64,000 nt of DNA from Vulcanisaeta distributa JCM 11217 (GTDB lineage Archaea; Thermoproteota; Thermoprotei; Thermoproteales; Thermocladiaceae), in contig NZ_BBBJ01000004.1 of NCBI RefSeq assembly GCF_001316005.1, positions 62,001-126,000 on the forward strand, given 5' to 3'. This document shows positions 39,846 to 50,781 of the stretch, piece by piece. The notes under the pieces are model-generated. The model ran no database searches. It had not been told where the DNA came from and worked only from the letters and a program-made list of their open reading frames with translations. Made by a program: the position numbers and the translations under genes. Within the stretch, counting starts at the first letter, position 1. Every line of letters begins with the position of its first letter.

Positions 39846-41043
39846 ATGTACCTTAGTAAGTATGAGGAGGCGATGCTCCGTGGTGACTATGGAGATGCCA
39901 TAGCAAGGGCTATGCAGGTAGTGGTTAAGGTCGGTGACGTGCTAAAGGCCGATAAGTTACTCGAGATTGAGACCGCGCATATTGCCGGCGTATCCTACTT
40001 AACAATAGGCGATCCAGGCCTTGAGTATCTCGAGGATTTGGCTAAGCTCAATGCCAGGTTCCGCGTATTTACGACGGTCAACCCGGTGGGTATTGACGTA
40101 TTCAACGATTGGGGAATAGATAAGGAATTCATCGATAAGCAATGGAGGATAATAAACGCATTAAGAAGTATGGGCGCCAGTCTATGGTTGACATGCACTC
40201 CATATGAGTATCTACGAATTAGACCAAGGACCTACCACGCTTGGCGGAGTCGAACGCGGTCGCCTACGTAAACGCAGTCCATGACGCGTGGACCGAGAAA
40301 TTGCCGGGACCCTTCGTAGTCCTATCGGCATTGGTCGGTAGGGTTCCAAGGTATGGGCTTTACACGATTAATGGCAGGATACCAACACACGTGGTTAAGG
40401 TTAATGGGAAGCAACCAATTAGTGACCCATTGATTGCGGGGGGGCTTTTGGGTAGGAAAATAGCTGAGTTGGTTGGTGATGGTAAGCCATACCTAGTGGT
40501 TAGGTTTAGTAGTAATGCCGTAATTAAGCAATTATTGGCTAGTTACGCGACATACTCACCCCCCACGCATTCATGGTGATTGACGAATTAACACCAAATC
40601 ATAGGGAGTACTTTTCAATGATGGACAAGCCGGAGGTAATCGATATAGACCTAAATGACATTATTAAGAATGCAAGGTCTGAGGTGCGGGATTTCGATGC
40701 GGTATTCCTGGGATGCCCCCCACTACGGTATTGATGAGGTGATGTCGGTCATTAATTACGTAAGGAATAGGGGATTTAAGAAGCTAAGAAGCCTGTTTAT
40801 ATAGCCACGACCCCCTTCGTAATCAATTCATTGGGTCAGGACGTCATTAATATGCTCAGGGACTCCAATATACACTTGGTATTGACCACGTGCCCTGTTG
40901 TGTCACCATTCCTCAGGAGTGTTGGGGGTTAATACCGTAGCTACGGAGTCGGTTAAGCAAATGTACTACTTACCTAAGATGGTTGGTATTAATTATATAA
41001 GTTGTAATGGCATTGAGTGCCTAGACCTGGCATTCGATGGCTG
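39846..41043 (+). CDS. Aconitase X large subunit, frameshifted
   Basis: About 399 residues with some six breaks (near 40244, 40559-40564, 40715-40720, 40783, 40926). N-terminal YLSKYEEAMLRGDYGDAIARA and THVAGVSYLTIGDPG-like segments (AHIAGVSYLTIGDPGLEYLE) identify AcnX. In archaea this is the large subunit of phosphomevalonate dehydratase, the Fe-S enzyme of the archaeal mevalonate pathway, or a hydroxyproline dehydratase. C-terminal cysteines are in FLGCPHYGIDE and TTCPVVSPF. The small subunit (DUF126) is not adjacent. The gene has the highest break density in the window, so a true pseudogene cannot be excluded. Confidence 0.8.
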
Positions 41044-41047
41044 AGGG

Positions 41048-41496
41048 GTGGTTATTATTAAGTACGTGTCCTTTGACATAGACGGAGTACTGGTAAATTC
41101 AGAAAATAGGTTGAGATTGTGCCTTAAACCTAATAATGAGGTTGATTGGGACTGCTTCCTTGACTGCAATAAGCTATTCATGGATAGCCCAAAGCCGAGG
41201 AACATAAACTTCCTCAGGTTACTAAGGGATAGGGGGGGTTTTGGCATAATAATAGTGACGGGTAGGAGGGAATCAATGAGGGAGTGCACGATAAAACAGC
41301 TAAGGAGTTTTGGCGTGGGTGATTTTGAGGGATTATTCATGAGACCTGATGATAATACCCAACCAGATCCAATTTATAAGTCATGGATGATTAAGAACCT
41401 GGCAAAGAGGTATGAAATACTCGTGCACTTTGATGATAATGCCGATACCGTATCAACCTGGTAAGTAATGGTATTGATGCAGTGGTAATATCCTGA
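41048..41496 (+). CDS. HAD-like hydrolase, frameshifted at its end
   Basis: About 149 residues. KYVSFDIDGVLVNSENRLRL contains the DxDGxL nucleophile; IIIVTGRRESMRECTIKQLR is motif II-like, and VHFDDNADTVSTLV gives the final acidic residues after adding one C near 41458. These small HAD enzymes, similar to polynucleotide phosphatase/5'-nucleotidase types, handle nucleotide or sugar phosphates. GTG start, overlap-free but only 4 bases after the AcnX stop; co-transcription is probable. Followed 10 bases later by the CobQ-like gene. Confidence 0.75.
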
Positions 41497-41506
41497 GTGA
41501 CCGCGC

Positions 41507-42937
41507 ATGAAGAGGATTGGCGTATTAAGCGTTAGAGGTGCGATGCCTTATTATGAAGAATTACCATTTAATGTACGTATTAATGAACCAGGCATTATTA
41601 AGGACCTCGACCTGTTAATACTACCTCCAGGAACCCTGGTTGAGTCCCAGGTATTACAGCGCTATGGCTGGATTGAGAGGGAGATTTGGGATTACGTTGA
41701 GAGGGGGGGTGGTTTTACCGTAGGTGTTTGCTCAGGTACTCAATTATTATCAAGGGCCGTGAACCTCAACGTTAAGGGATTACCTGGTTACTCCAGGGGG
41801 GGTCTTGGCATTCTAGACATAGTCTTTGAGCCCCTAATCGTCACAGGACCCGTGAGGGTTAGGATAACCAGCGAGACCTGGGTCACTAGAGATCTCGTGG
41901 GTACCGAGTTAACTGGTTGGCAGGCTCATACGTATGGTAGGATGAGAGTCTTATCAGATAACGTTCAGGTTATTGGAGTATCACACATACCTAGGTATAA
42001 TTATAGGAATGAGGAGATCAATGCACCCACGCTAGTTGTATCACGTAAATACAATGTATTTGGAACGATGGTTCACGGAATACTTGGGCAGAATTCTCCA
42101 ATAATGAGGAATATACTCAGTGAGATTGGGGTTACTGAGGATGAGGTGCCGAATTATTACAGGGGGGGTTACCGTGAGAATGACTGGGTAAGTAAGAGAG
42201 GCGGTGACTCTGGAGTTGGTACAAGGGTTATTACCGTTGCATCGACAATGACTGGTGAGGGTAAGACGCTAATAACAAGCGCATTAATGCACTGCCTTAG
42301 CGGGGGGGCTGGTTATTATGTGGGGGGGGTTGCCAAGTTGGCTGGTGACATTAGGGATTTACACCCGAGCCTTTACATCCTTAATAGGCCGCTTAAACCC
42401 TGGATGAGCATTAAGTTAAGGTGGGGGGGTAGTAAGTCACTTGGTTGGGTTAATTGGCGGGAGGTGCTGAGGACCGTCAGGAGTATTGGGTTGGATGTGC
42501 TGATTGTCGAGGGTGTTATGGGACTCTTAACGGGCTCATCAAGGAGGTATAGGCGTGGCTTCTCATCGACGCTTGACTTCATAAGGCAGGTAAATACTGA
42601 TGTCGTGTTGATAGCCTCCGCGAATTTTGATGGAATTGAAGGCGCACTGCTCAGGCTTAAGACCCACATCGACATACTCGCTAGGTATGGTAGGAAGCCT
42701 ATCCTCGCAATACTCAACAACGCTTACACGGGGTCCCGTGAAAATAGGATGCTTAGGAACTTTGAGAGAAAAATTAGTGAATTAGGTATATTATTCGTAA
42801 CAGTCGAACCACTGCCTATACACTCAAAACCTGAGGAATTGATTGACCTTGAGGATTATAAGGAGGCTTCAATGAAGATCTCCGGCACGCTCTGTAACGC
42901 CGTTATTAATGCGCTAGGTAAATCACGGTTATTATAG
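41507..42937 (+). CDS. CobQ/CbiA-like protein with amidotransferase domain first
   Basis: Intact 476 residues. The N-terminal half (to about 225) is a CobQ-type glutamine amidotransferase domain: GVCSGTQLLSRAV with the nucleophile Cys near residue 80 and MVHGILGQ near 190. The C-terminal half is a BioD-like P-loop ATPase, VASTMTGEGKTLITSALMHC near residue 245, with VEGVMGLLTG. CobQ and CobB normally have the ATPase first and the amidotransferase last, so the order is reversed. Probable role: amidation in cobamide synthesis or a related ligase. Many RGG runs carry G7. It ends 31 bases past the end of the CPBP gene on the other strand. Confidence 0.75.
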   Translation: MKRIGVLSVRGAMPYYEELPFNVRINEPGIIKDLDLLILPPGTLVESQVLQRYGWIEREIWDYVERGGGFTVGVCSGTQLLSRAVNLNVKGLPGYSRGGLGILDIVFEPLIVTGPVRVRITSETWVTRDLVGTELTGWQAHTYGRMRVLSDNVQVIGVSHIPRYNYRNEEINAPTLVVSRKYNVFGTMVHGILGQNSPIMRNILSEIGVTEDEVPNYYRGGYRENDWVSKRGGDSGVGTRVITVASTMTGEGKTLITSALMHCLSGGAGYYVGGVAKLAGDIRDLHPSLYILNRPLKPWMSIKLRWGGSKSLGWVNWREVLRTVRSIGLDVLIVEGVMGLLTGSSRRYRRGFSSTLDFIRQVNTDVVLIASANFDGIEGALLRLKTHIDILARYGRKPILAILNNAYTGSRENRMLRNFERKISELGILFVTVEPLPIHSKPEELIDLEDYKEASMKISGTLCNAVINALGKSRLL

Positions 42938-43685
42938 ATAGGTAATCATTAATCCAATGAATAATTATATCAGGTATTACATTCCTCGTTGATATAAATA
43001 TAACGCCGGAAATTACCCCCCCATAAACGAGTATGTAAGCAAGCGTATAAATCAATGGAGTTACGTTATTCATTCCGTAAACGGCCAGGTAAACGGGTAC
43101 GTGCGCCACGGTAAAGTAGATGGCGTCTATAATCACCGCGGGCATTGCCGTGATCACACCAACGGAACCATTCCTAGGTAGTAACCTATTAAGCATGAAG
43201 CCCCTAAACACCACTTCTTCACTAACGGCTATTGGGTATAGCGTGTAAACCATGATGAGGATGTTCGTTAGTGAGACCTGGGGGGGTATAAAAATCATGA
43301 GGGTATTAAACCGCTAATTAGGAACCATATTAGTGCTAAGGCAATGATTATGGGTACGGTTAACTTACCAAATAGGGGTTTCCATGATAGGCCTAGTTCA
43401 TTACGTAGCTCATGAATTCTTCGCCTATTTACTATGAGTAAAACCGCAATTACTACGTATAGGTATGGGGGCCAGGTCTCCGAGGAGGTATGTTGATAGG
43501 GCATTGATTGGGTTTTTCACGGCATTACTTAGGGTTTGCGTTATTGATGATGCAATGTCGTAGTGGGTATTCGTTAGTATGTATGGCTCGTAGGTGATGA
43601 ATACAGGAATCACTATCGCTATTAGGAGTATCGTGGGCCAAATAACATCGCCTAAATACCTACTCATTGCTCGATTAACCAGCAC
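42906..43685 (-). CDS. CPBP-family intramembrane metalloprotease, frameshifted
   Basis: About 258 residues with two breaks: near 43468 (C5 for C4, GDLAPYLYVVIAV) and near 43297 (one C missing, SGLIPLMIFIPPQ). Membrane helices with the CPBP/CAAX motifs SEEVVFRGFML (E-E-x-x-x-R), YFTVAHVPVY and IIIHWINDY. These proteases cut in the membrane near conserved Glu and His. Target unknown. The start may be ATG at 43667 rather than the GTG at 43685. Tail overlaps the CobQ-like gene by 32 bases. Confidence 0.8.
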
Positions 43686-43791
43686 ACCCTACTTAATAAT
43701 TCTACTCACACATGGGCGTGAAAGCCGTAGTACCTAAGGCAGGGAAGGCGGCGACTTAATAAGTCAGTTATTATAGCTATATTGCTGAGAA

Positions 43792-46435
43792 ATGAGAGTT
43801 AAGGAGTATAGGGAGGAGGATGAGGAAGAGGAGGAAGAGTTTGAAGAGGAGGAGTTTGAGGAACGTGAGGAGGAGGAAGAGGAGGAAATAACGATAAAGG
43901 CTGAGACACCGCAAAACACGCCGCCATCAATAGTGCTAACGGTGACCTATGACGGGAAGGTCGGTAAAGCCCTTGTTAAGCTTTATGACCCAGTCAATGA
44001 TAGAATTTACTTCTGGTATGATAACACAGGGCATAAACCCTACCTACTAACTAACGTAAGGCCTGAGGAGTTGATTACTAAGTTCACGAAGGTGATTTTA
44101 CACCCAGGATTCAGCCACGTAGAGGCTGTTGAGAAGTATGACCCACTAAGTGATAGGAGGGTTGTACTCACGAAAATAAACGCCAAGGACCCACTAAGCA
44201 TTGGAGGTAAGGCTGACTCAATAAGGGAGTTGCTTCCAAAGACGTGGGAGTCAAGGATTAGGTATCACCTATGCTATATATACGATAACGAGATCATACC
44301 CGGCATGTTCTATAGGATTGAGGATGGGAAATTGGTGCAGGTACCATTGAGGTGCCCGCCGAGATTGAGGAGTTCATAAACAAGTTATATGCGAATGATA
44401 AGGAATTCCTTGAGGAGGCGAGGAGGTGGATACCGCTGTTCCAAGCCCCCCCTGTACCAAACATTAAGAGGCTGTCTCTCGACATAGAGGTGTTTACACC
44501 GCAGGAGAATAGGGTGCCGAATCCTAAGGAGGCTAATTACGAGATCATAGCCATAGGCTCGCAGGTAGTGATGGGTTAAAGAAGGTCTTGGTCTTAAGGA
44601 GACCGGACATGGAGTTAAAGCCCGAGGATCTCGAGGACCTCATGTACGATGATGTCGAGGTCGAGTTCTTCGATAGCGAGTATGAAATGCTTAGGGAGTT
44701 ATTCTCAATAATACTACAATACCCAATATTAATTACGTTCAATGGCGATAACTTTGACCTGCCCTACATATACCATAGGGCCTTAAAGCTCGGCTTTAAG
44801 AAGGAGGAGATACCAATAATACTGAGGAGGAATGAGGCATCAATAGCCCTTGGGATACACCTCGATCTATATAAGTTCTTCAACATTAGGGCCATTGAGG
44901 TTTATGCCTTTGGTGGTAAGTACAGGGGGGGTATGGATAGGACGCTGGATACCATAGCCCATGCAGTGATAGGCATGTCTAAGCTGAGTAGGGATAAACC
45001 CGTGTCTCAAATGAGCTATGTCGAGCTAATTAATTATAACTTCAGGGATGCATTCCTAGGGCTTTACCTGACGACGTACGACAATAACCTAGTGCTGAGG
45101 TTAATAATATTAATGTCGAGGATCTCTAAAACACCGCCCGACGACTTGGTCAGGAGCCAAATATCGGCATGGATTAGGAACATGCTCTATTACGAGCATA
45201 GGAGGAGGGGTTGGTTAATACCTGAGAAGGAGGATATCGTTAAGGTTAAGGGTGACGTAGCGACTAAGGCTATTATCAAGGGTAAGAAGTACGCGGGCGC
45301 CATAGTCCTGGAGCCAATGCCTGGCATATTCCCGAACGTCTACGTACTTGACTTTGCAAGTATGTACCCATCAGTGATTAAGCGTTGGAATATATCTTAC
45401 GAGACCGTTAAATGCCCAAGCGAGAAGGAGCAAGGCAATAAGCCAATACCTGAACTACCCCCCCATTGGGTGTGTAATGATAGGAGGGGGTTAACGGCGC
45501 TAATAGTTGGTTTGCTCAGGGACTTGAGGGCCTACGTATATAAGAAGTTGGCGAAGACGGCACAAAGCGAATTATTGAGGAGCTACTATAATGTGGTGCA
45601 GAGCGCCCTCAAGGTCTTCATCAACGCATCATACGGCGTACTAGGGGGCTGAGGTATTTCAGCTATACTGCCCACCCGCCGCTGAGTTAACGACCGCCCT
45701 GGCCAGGTACGTACTATCTAGGACCGTGCTGAAGGCGCTGGAGCTTGGGTTAGTGCCTATCTATGGTGATACCGATAGCCTATTCATATGGAACCCTGAT
45801 GAGGAGAAGCTCAAGGAATTAATTGAGTGGGTGGATAGGGAGTTCGGGATAGAGATTGAGCTTGATAAGGTCTATAAGTTGGTCGCCATGAGTGGTAGGA
45901 AGAAGAACTACGTGGGCATACTACAGAGTGGTGAATTAGACATAAAGGGATTAGTTGGTAAGAAGAGGAATACCCCCCCCGACTTCGCTAAAGAGGCGTT
46001 TAACGAGGTCGTAGGACTACTCTCGGACATCCAGGGGCTCGAGGATGTCAGTAAGGTCGTTGAGGAGGTTAGGGATAAGGTAAGGGACTACTACAGGAAA
46101 TTACAGAGGAAGGAAATACCACTTAATAAACTAGCGATAAGAACAGCCTTAACAAAGCCCCTTGAATCATACACAAAGAACACGCCGCAGCACGTCAAGG
46201 CCGCACTGCAGTTGAAGAGCCTTGGTTATAACGTGAGGCCCGGCGATATAATAATCTATGTTAAGACCACAGGTAAGGAGGGGGGGTAAGGCCGATACAG
46301 TTGGCTAGGATTGATGAGATCGACCCTAATAAGTACATTGAGTACCTAAGGACGTCGCTTGAGCAGGTCCTTGACGCCTTTGGGATAGAGTTTGAGAGTA
46401 TAATGGGTTCATCAATAATAGATAATTATTCGTGA
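43792..46435 (+). CDS. polB: Family B DNA polymerase with acidic N-terminus, frameshifted
   Basis: About 880 residues over four breaks (near 44350, 44570, 45646-45650 where G5 replaces G4, and 46269-46275). Exonuclease sites: SLDIEVF (exo I, near 44480), ITFNGDNFDLP (exo II, near 44740), NYNFRDAFLG (exo III, near 45045). Polymerase sites: VLDFASMYPSVI (motif A), KVFINASYGVLG (motif B), YGDTDSLFI (motif C). Proofreading replicative or repair polymerase. The first 32 residues are nearly all Glu/Asp. A TATA-like CTTAATAAG is near 43755-43763. C7/C8 tracts in LPPHWVC and NTPPDF add probable extra Pro. Confidence 0.9.
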
Positions 46436-46472
46436 AACTACGTAACAAGTACTAATGCGGAATACGAGGCAT

Positions 46473-46922
46473 TCACTCCTCAAGAAATTCCTCACCCTCC
46501 CCCCCCTCACTCTCGGAGGCTAATGATGACAATATGTTATTCACTACTTGGTTTATGACGTCATCATTTATGTAGGGCATTATCACGACGAACCTGTCGG
46601 CCTCCATGTCCTCACCCATCCACCTATTGCTATATATTATCTCGTAGGTCGGTATCTCAACCTCAGCCTTATTACCAACCCTCTTAACGCCGTACTTCTC
46701 AACCTTCCTATAAAGCTCCTTACTCAGCGGTAGGTTTAGGCTCACGGTCTGAGGCACCTTAAGGACTATGAAGTCTGACTCCTCCGGATTCCACTTATCC
46801 AATAGCTTCTTAACGTAGCTCTTCACAGTATCCGTGAGACTCGACTTAACAATCTCCTTATTGGCTATGTTCTCATTCTCTATGTAAATAACCACATTCT
46901 CACTCTCCTCAGGCATACCCAC
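46473..46922 (-). CDS. Small acidic archaeal protein, possibly DUF2286
   Basis: Intact 149 residues. Strand-helix composition with KWNPEESDFIVLKVPQTVSL in the middle, VKRVGNKAEVEIPTYEIIYS and a C-terminal acidic tail (SEGGEGEEFLEE). The 'W-x-P-x-S-D-F-I-V' element resembles archaeal DUF2286 from memory, with moderate certainty. Convergent with polB (37 bp). No further clue to function. Confidence 0.5.
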   Translation of the reverse strand: MGMPEESENVVIYIENENIANKEIVKSSLTDTVKSYVKKLLDKWNPEESDFIVLKVPQTVSLNLPLSKELYRKVEKYGVKRVGNKAEVEIPTYEIIYSNRWMGEDMEADRFVVIMPYINDDVINQVVNNILSSLASESEGGEGEEFLEE

Positions 46923-46998
46923 AATTACTGTGTCTAAGGATTAATTAATAAAGCTTAACTTTCCCCCCCAACCACTAAAGCTGTTAATCTGCATTCAA

Positions 46999-47621
46999 TC
47001 ATCCCGAGGAACCCAAGGACTTAACAACAGTGACTATCCTCTCTATGGCCGTTATATTCGTTAACAACGCAAGGAGGAGTAAGCCATACAACGCCACAGC
47101 GCCTGCGCCCGTGATTATGAATATCAAGAGAATGAGAAGAATCAGGATAAGTCTCTCCTCCCTCTCAAGAAGCCCAACACCAATCATTTTAATACCGAGC
47201 GCCTCAGCCCTGGCCCTGGTATAGCTCGTCATTAGGGAACCCAATATGGCGAGTAATAACGAGACCATACTTAGTAGGTCCATATTACTGACGATCCAAA
47301 GATCAATCAACGCTATGAAATCAACATACCTATCCAACGTGGAGTCCAGGAAGGCGCCAAGCCTGGACGTCCTCCCCCCCCAATACCTCGCTATTAATCC
47401 GTCAAGCATGTCGAAGGCACTCGCAATTATTAATAATGCAAACGTTAATACGTAAGCCCAATAATGATGCAGCCACATCAGGTAGGGTGTCGGCAGCGCT
47501 ATGATTAAGGACGATACCGTCAACGCGTTGGGATTCCTAGGCATTACCCTAACGAGGCCCCCCCCTCAAGGAGCTTCCTACCAACCCTTTCCACCTTATC
47601 CTTGAGTCTTCCCAGAACCAC
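46999..47621 (-). CDS. CDP-alcohol phosphatidyltransferase (archaetidylinositol-phosphate synthase-like), frameshifted
   Basis: About 207 residues once the G8 near 47568-47575 is read as six. Membrane protein with five to six helices and the CDP-alcohol motif DGLIARYWGGRTSRLGAFLD followed by STLD, containing all eight signature residues (one Gly is probably from a G7). Such enzymes link CDP-activated archaeol to inositol phosphate or another alcohol. The start is one of the GTG or TTG codons at 47621-47633, inside the end of padR, so the genes overlap and are co-expressed. Confidence 0.82.
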
Positions 47622-47955
47622 AGTCAACACCACAGTTAAAGATTTGCTTGAGGATTGAGGATATGAAGTCCCTAGCCCTTAACCAAAGCTCTACCGTTTC
47701 CGGCTTTAACCTATACATCTTGGAACCGTCACTAACATACGTCTCGACAAGGCCATCCCTCTCCATTTTATAAAGCACCACGTAAACCCCAACGTTTGTT
47801 ATATTAATATTAAAGCGTTCCCTTATCTCCTTCGCTATTTCATAACCATACATGGGCCTCTCCATTAATAGCTTAACTACGTAAATCCACAGATTCTCCT
47901 TGGTCAACTTAGTCATTAACCTATTAAGCGCCTTCTGGCTCATTGCATTTCTCAA
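47596..47955 (-). CDS. PadR-family transcription regulator
   Basis: Intact about 115-119 residues (ATG at 47943 is the likely start, MSQKALNRLMTKL). A winged-helix PadR protein: ENLWIYVVKLLMERPMYGYE, then VGVYVVLYKMERDGLVETYV, the wing. The C-terminal segment has CGVDCG, unusual for the family and possibly redox or metal sensitive. It lies directly upstream of the CDP-alcohol gene and 116 bp from gdhA, whose promoter it could control in divergent fashion; this is inference. Confidence 0.83.
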   Translation of the reverse strand: MRNAMSQKALNRLMTKLTKENLWIYVVKLLMERPMYGYEIAKEIRERFNINITNVGVYVVLYKMERDGLVETYVSDGSKMYRLKPETVELWLRARDFISSILKQIFNCGVDCGSGKTQG

Positions 47956-48036
47956 TAATGGCGTTGATTAATAATTTTAAATGCTAACCTTTGACCTTAA
48001 TACCCATAGTGCGCTCGTATTACATAAGCCAATAGA

Positions 48037-48050
48037 GAAAGATTTAATAA
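48037..48050 (+). promoter_or_regulatory. BRE/TATA box of gdhA
   Basis: GAAAGATTTAATAA is centred about 27 bases before the ATG at 48072, so the transcript should be leaderless. It sits in the 116-bp divergent region shared with padR. Confidence 0.55.
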
Positions 48051-48071
48051 CCCATCACTTACATAGTCTCG

Positions 48072-49358
48072 ATGTCACTAAGGGGGGGAACTACATTCCT
48101 AGAAAGTGTGTTACAAACACTAAAGAGAGCTATAGAGCTAGGCGGGTACCCACAGGAGGTCTATGAAATCCTAAGTAGGCCCCCCCAGAGAATAATAACC
48201 GTCAACATACCCGTTAGGATGGACAACGGAAAAATACAGGTATTCACGGGTTACAGGGTACAGCACAACAACGCCTTAGGACCATACAAGGGCGGTATAA
48301 GGTTCCACCCAGAGGTCACGCTTGAGGAGGACATAGCGCTGGCCACGGTAATGACCTTTAAGAACGCGTTAAATGGCTTGCCATACGGTGGAGGCAAGGG
48401 TGCTGTTGCCGTTGATTACAAGAAGTTAAGCAAGAGGGAGCTTGAGGAGTTAAGCAGGGGGGGTTATGCAAGGGCGTTGGCACCATTCATAGGCCCTGAG
48501 GTTGATATACCGGCGCCCGACGTTGGTACTGACCCACAGATAATGGCTTGGATGGTTGATGAGTATAGCAAGATCGCAGGCCACAACGTGCCTGGCGTAT
48601 TTACGGCAAAGCCTGTGGTGCTATGGGGGGGCAACCCAGTTAGGGAGTATTCAACGGGCTTTGGCGTAGCTGTCTGGGCTAGGGAGGCGGCGAAGAAGCT
48701 GTGGGGGGGTGGCATTGAGGGTAAGACTGTGGCTGTTCAGGGATTTGGCAATGTTGGTTATTGGGGGGGAGCGTACTGGCTGGAGAAGATGGGTGCTAAG
48801 GTCGTCGCCGTAACGGATAGTAAGGGCGGTGTTTATAACCCGAACGGCCTTAACCTGGCAGAGGTTAAGGCTGTTAAGGATAAGACTGGCACCGTCATGA
48901 ACTACGATGCTCCAGGAACTAGGAAGATAACGAATGACGAAGTCTTGGAGCTACCGGTCGATATTCTAGTACCTGCCGCGCTCGAGAACGTGATACACAA
49001 GGGCAATGCCAATAACATAAAGGCTAAGTTAATAGTTGAGGGTGCGAATGGGCCAACGACGGCTGACGCAGAGAAAATACTGCACTCAAAGGGTGTTTGG
49101 ATACTACCTGACCTTGCGGCTAATGCCGGCGGTGTCGTGATGTCATACCTGGAGTGGGTTGAGGATCTACAGTGGTACTTCTGGGATGAGGAGGAGACAA
49201 GGAATAGGCTAGAGAGGATATTGCTTGACACATTCAATAGGGTAATGAATAGGTGGAGTAAGCTGGGTACGAGCCAGGTAACGATAAGGGAGGCCGCATA
49301 CGTAGAGGCTGTGGACAGGATATACAACGCAATGAAGGTTAGGGGGGGCTGGATCTAA
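48072..49358 (+). CDS. gdhA: Glutamate dehydrogenase
   Basis: Complete 428-residue hexameric GDH: reversible oxidative deamination of glutamate. [12 protein letters not shown] and [16 protein letters not shown] (catalytic Lys), [37 protein letters not shown] (NAD(P) Rossmann), [14 protein letters not shown]. The gene contains seven G/C runs of exactly seven (48082, 48180, and others) and none of four to six. At several of them the archaeal GDHs I know have one residue fewer (LSRGY-, LWGNPVRE, KLWGGIEGK, TRGWI). Frame is intact since each excess is three bases. Divergent from padR. Confidence 0.95.
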   Translation: MSLRGGTTFLESVLQTLKRAIELGGYPQEVYEILSRPPQRIITVNIPVRMDNGKIQVFTGYRVQHNNALGPYKGGIRFHPEVTLEEDIALATVMTFKNALNGLPYGGGKGAVAVDYKKLSKRELEELSRGGYARALAPFIGPEVDIPAPDVGTDPQIMAWMVDEYSKIAGHNVPGVFTAKPVVLWGGNPVREYSTGFGVAVWAREAAKKLWGGGIEGKTVAVQGFGNVGYWGGAYWLEKMGAKVVAVTDSKGGVYNPNGLNLAEVKAVKDKTGTVMNYDAPGTRKITNDEVLELPVDILVPAALENVIHKGNANNIKAKLIVEGANGPTTADAEKILHSKGVWILPDLAANAGGVVMSYLEWVEDLQWYFWDEEETRNRLERILLDTFNRVMNRWSKLGTSQVTIREAAYVEAVDRIYNAMKVRGGWI

Positions 49359-49496
49359 TGAATAAATTTGAATAAGAATAAATATAAAAACATAATTTTT
49401 CATATTTTAGTATATTAATTTTAATTGAAATAAAGAAGTTATTTTAAATAAACATACTATCCTTGACTTAAAATTCACATTATTTTAAGTATTGTA

Positions 49497-50723
49497 ATGA
49501 AAATCGAGAATAACGTAGTCATAGATAAGGTGAGTAAGGATCTAATTATTCTAAGATACAATGACACATCAACTAAGTACTTTGAGGCTTTATGGGAAAT
49601 ACCGGAGGGGGTCACGTATAATGCGTATTTACTGATTGATGGCGATACTACGGTACTTTTCGATACCTGGAAGAAGGGCTTAGAGAGTGAGTTTCTTAAT
49701 GCCCTAAATTCCGTAATCGATATACGTGACCTGAATTACGTCGTAATTCATCACATGGAGTCAGACCACAGCGGCTCAATAAGGGCTTTGTATGAGAGGA
49801 ATCCAGGAATTACCTTCATTGGTCATCCAATGACTAGCAAGTTAATGAGGAGTCTCTATGGAATAAGCCTAGATTTAGGGCTGTTAAGGACGGTGAGACA
49901 TTGAGTACGAAGAATTACCAGTTAATGTTTATTCACGTGCCATGGCTTCACTGGCCCGAGACCATGGTCACATACATACCCCCCCCAAATAAAGGCCTTG
50001 ATAACCTGTGATGTCTTTGGTGCATATACAATACCTAAGTCGGTATTCATTGATTACCTAAATGATGAGTATGTATCGTCAATGAGGAAGTACTTCGCAA
50101 ATATAATTGGCTTTTACAGGGATAATGTCATTAAAAATCTCGATAAGGTGTTGGCAGCAACTAAAGGCAACATTGAAATTATCGCACCTGCACATGGCGC
50201 GGTGATTAAGGGAAGTCTCGTAAATAAGGCAATTGACCTATATAGGGAGTTCGCGTTAAAGACTCCTGTTGACAGGAAAGTGATGGTTGTGTATTCCTCA
50301 ATGTATGGCTTCGTAGATGGAATAATGAGTCATGTAACCCACGTACTCAGTGATTGGGGATTCAACGTTGGTATCTATAAGTTTACGGATAAGGAAAGAG
50401 CAAGTATTGGTGATTTAATTGGAGAGGTAAATAACGCGCTTGGCATAGTTCTTGGAGTGTCCACATACGATACCGAGCCATTCCCACTAATGGATTACGT
50501 AATCAACCTATTGATAAAGAAATTAAGGGGGGGTGGAAAGCCAGTACTACTAATAGCGGATTATGGATGGGGTGATGTGGTGCTTAGGCATGTAAAAACA
50601 AGGCTTGAGAAGGCGGGCTTCACAGTAATAGATGCGATAAGTGTAAATGGTATACTAACAAAGGAGGACTTAGACAAAATAGATATAGCATTACAAAGCT
50701 TTAAACAGGCACTTACCCAATGA
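49497..50723 (+). CDS. Flavodiiron protein (A-type flavoprotein), frameshifted
   Basis: About 408 residues. Lactamase-like N-terminal part with HHMESDHSGSI (H-x-E-x-D-H iron ligands) and the flavodoxin domain VMVVYSSMYGFVDGIMSHV (FMN binding) from residue about 265. It reduces O2 or NO to water or N2O using electrons from rubredoxin or F420. Breaks near 49877 (T lost, SLDFRAVKDGETL) and near 49995 (extra G, NKALITCD), beside a C8 run. No rubredoxin gene follows. An AT-rich 138-bp leader precedes it. Confidence 0.88.
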
Positions 50724-50747
50724 GATGATCAACTATAATCAGGGCAA

Positions 50748-50760
50748 AAAACTTAAATTC
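50748..50760 (+). promoter_or_regulatory. TATA box of tRNA-Asn
   Basis: AAAAACTTAAATT lies about 25-30 bases before the tRNA start at 50782, in the short gap after the flavodiiron gene. Confidence 0.45.
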
Positions 50761-50781
50761 TAACAAAGGCATCAATGACCA

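Noticed and set aside
42906-42937. 32-base tail overlap of CobQ-like and CPBP genes as a regulatory antisense site
   Set aside because: Short convergent overlaps are common in compact archaeal genomes and nothing else marks this one.
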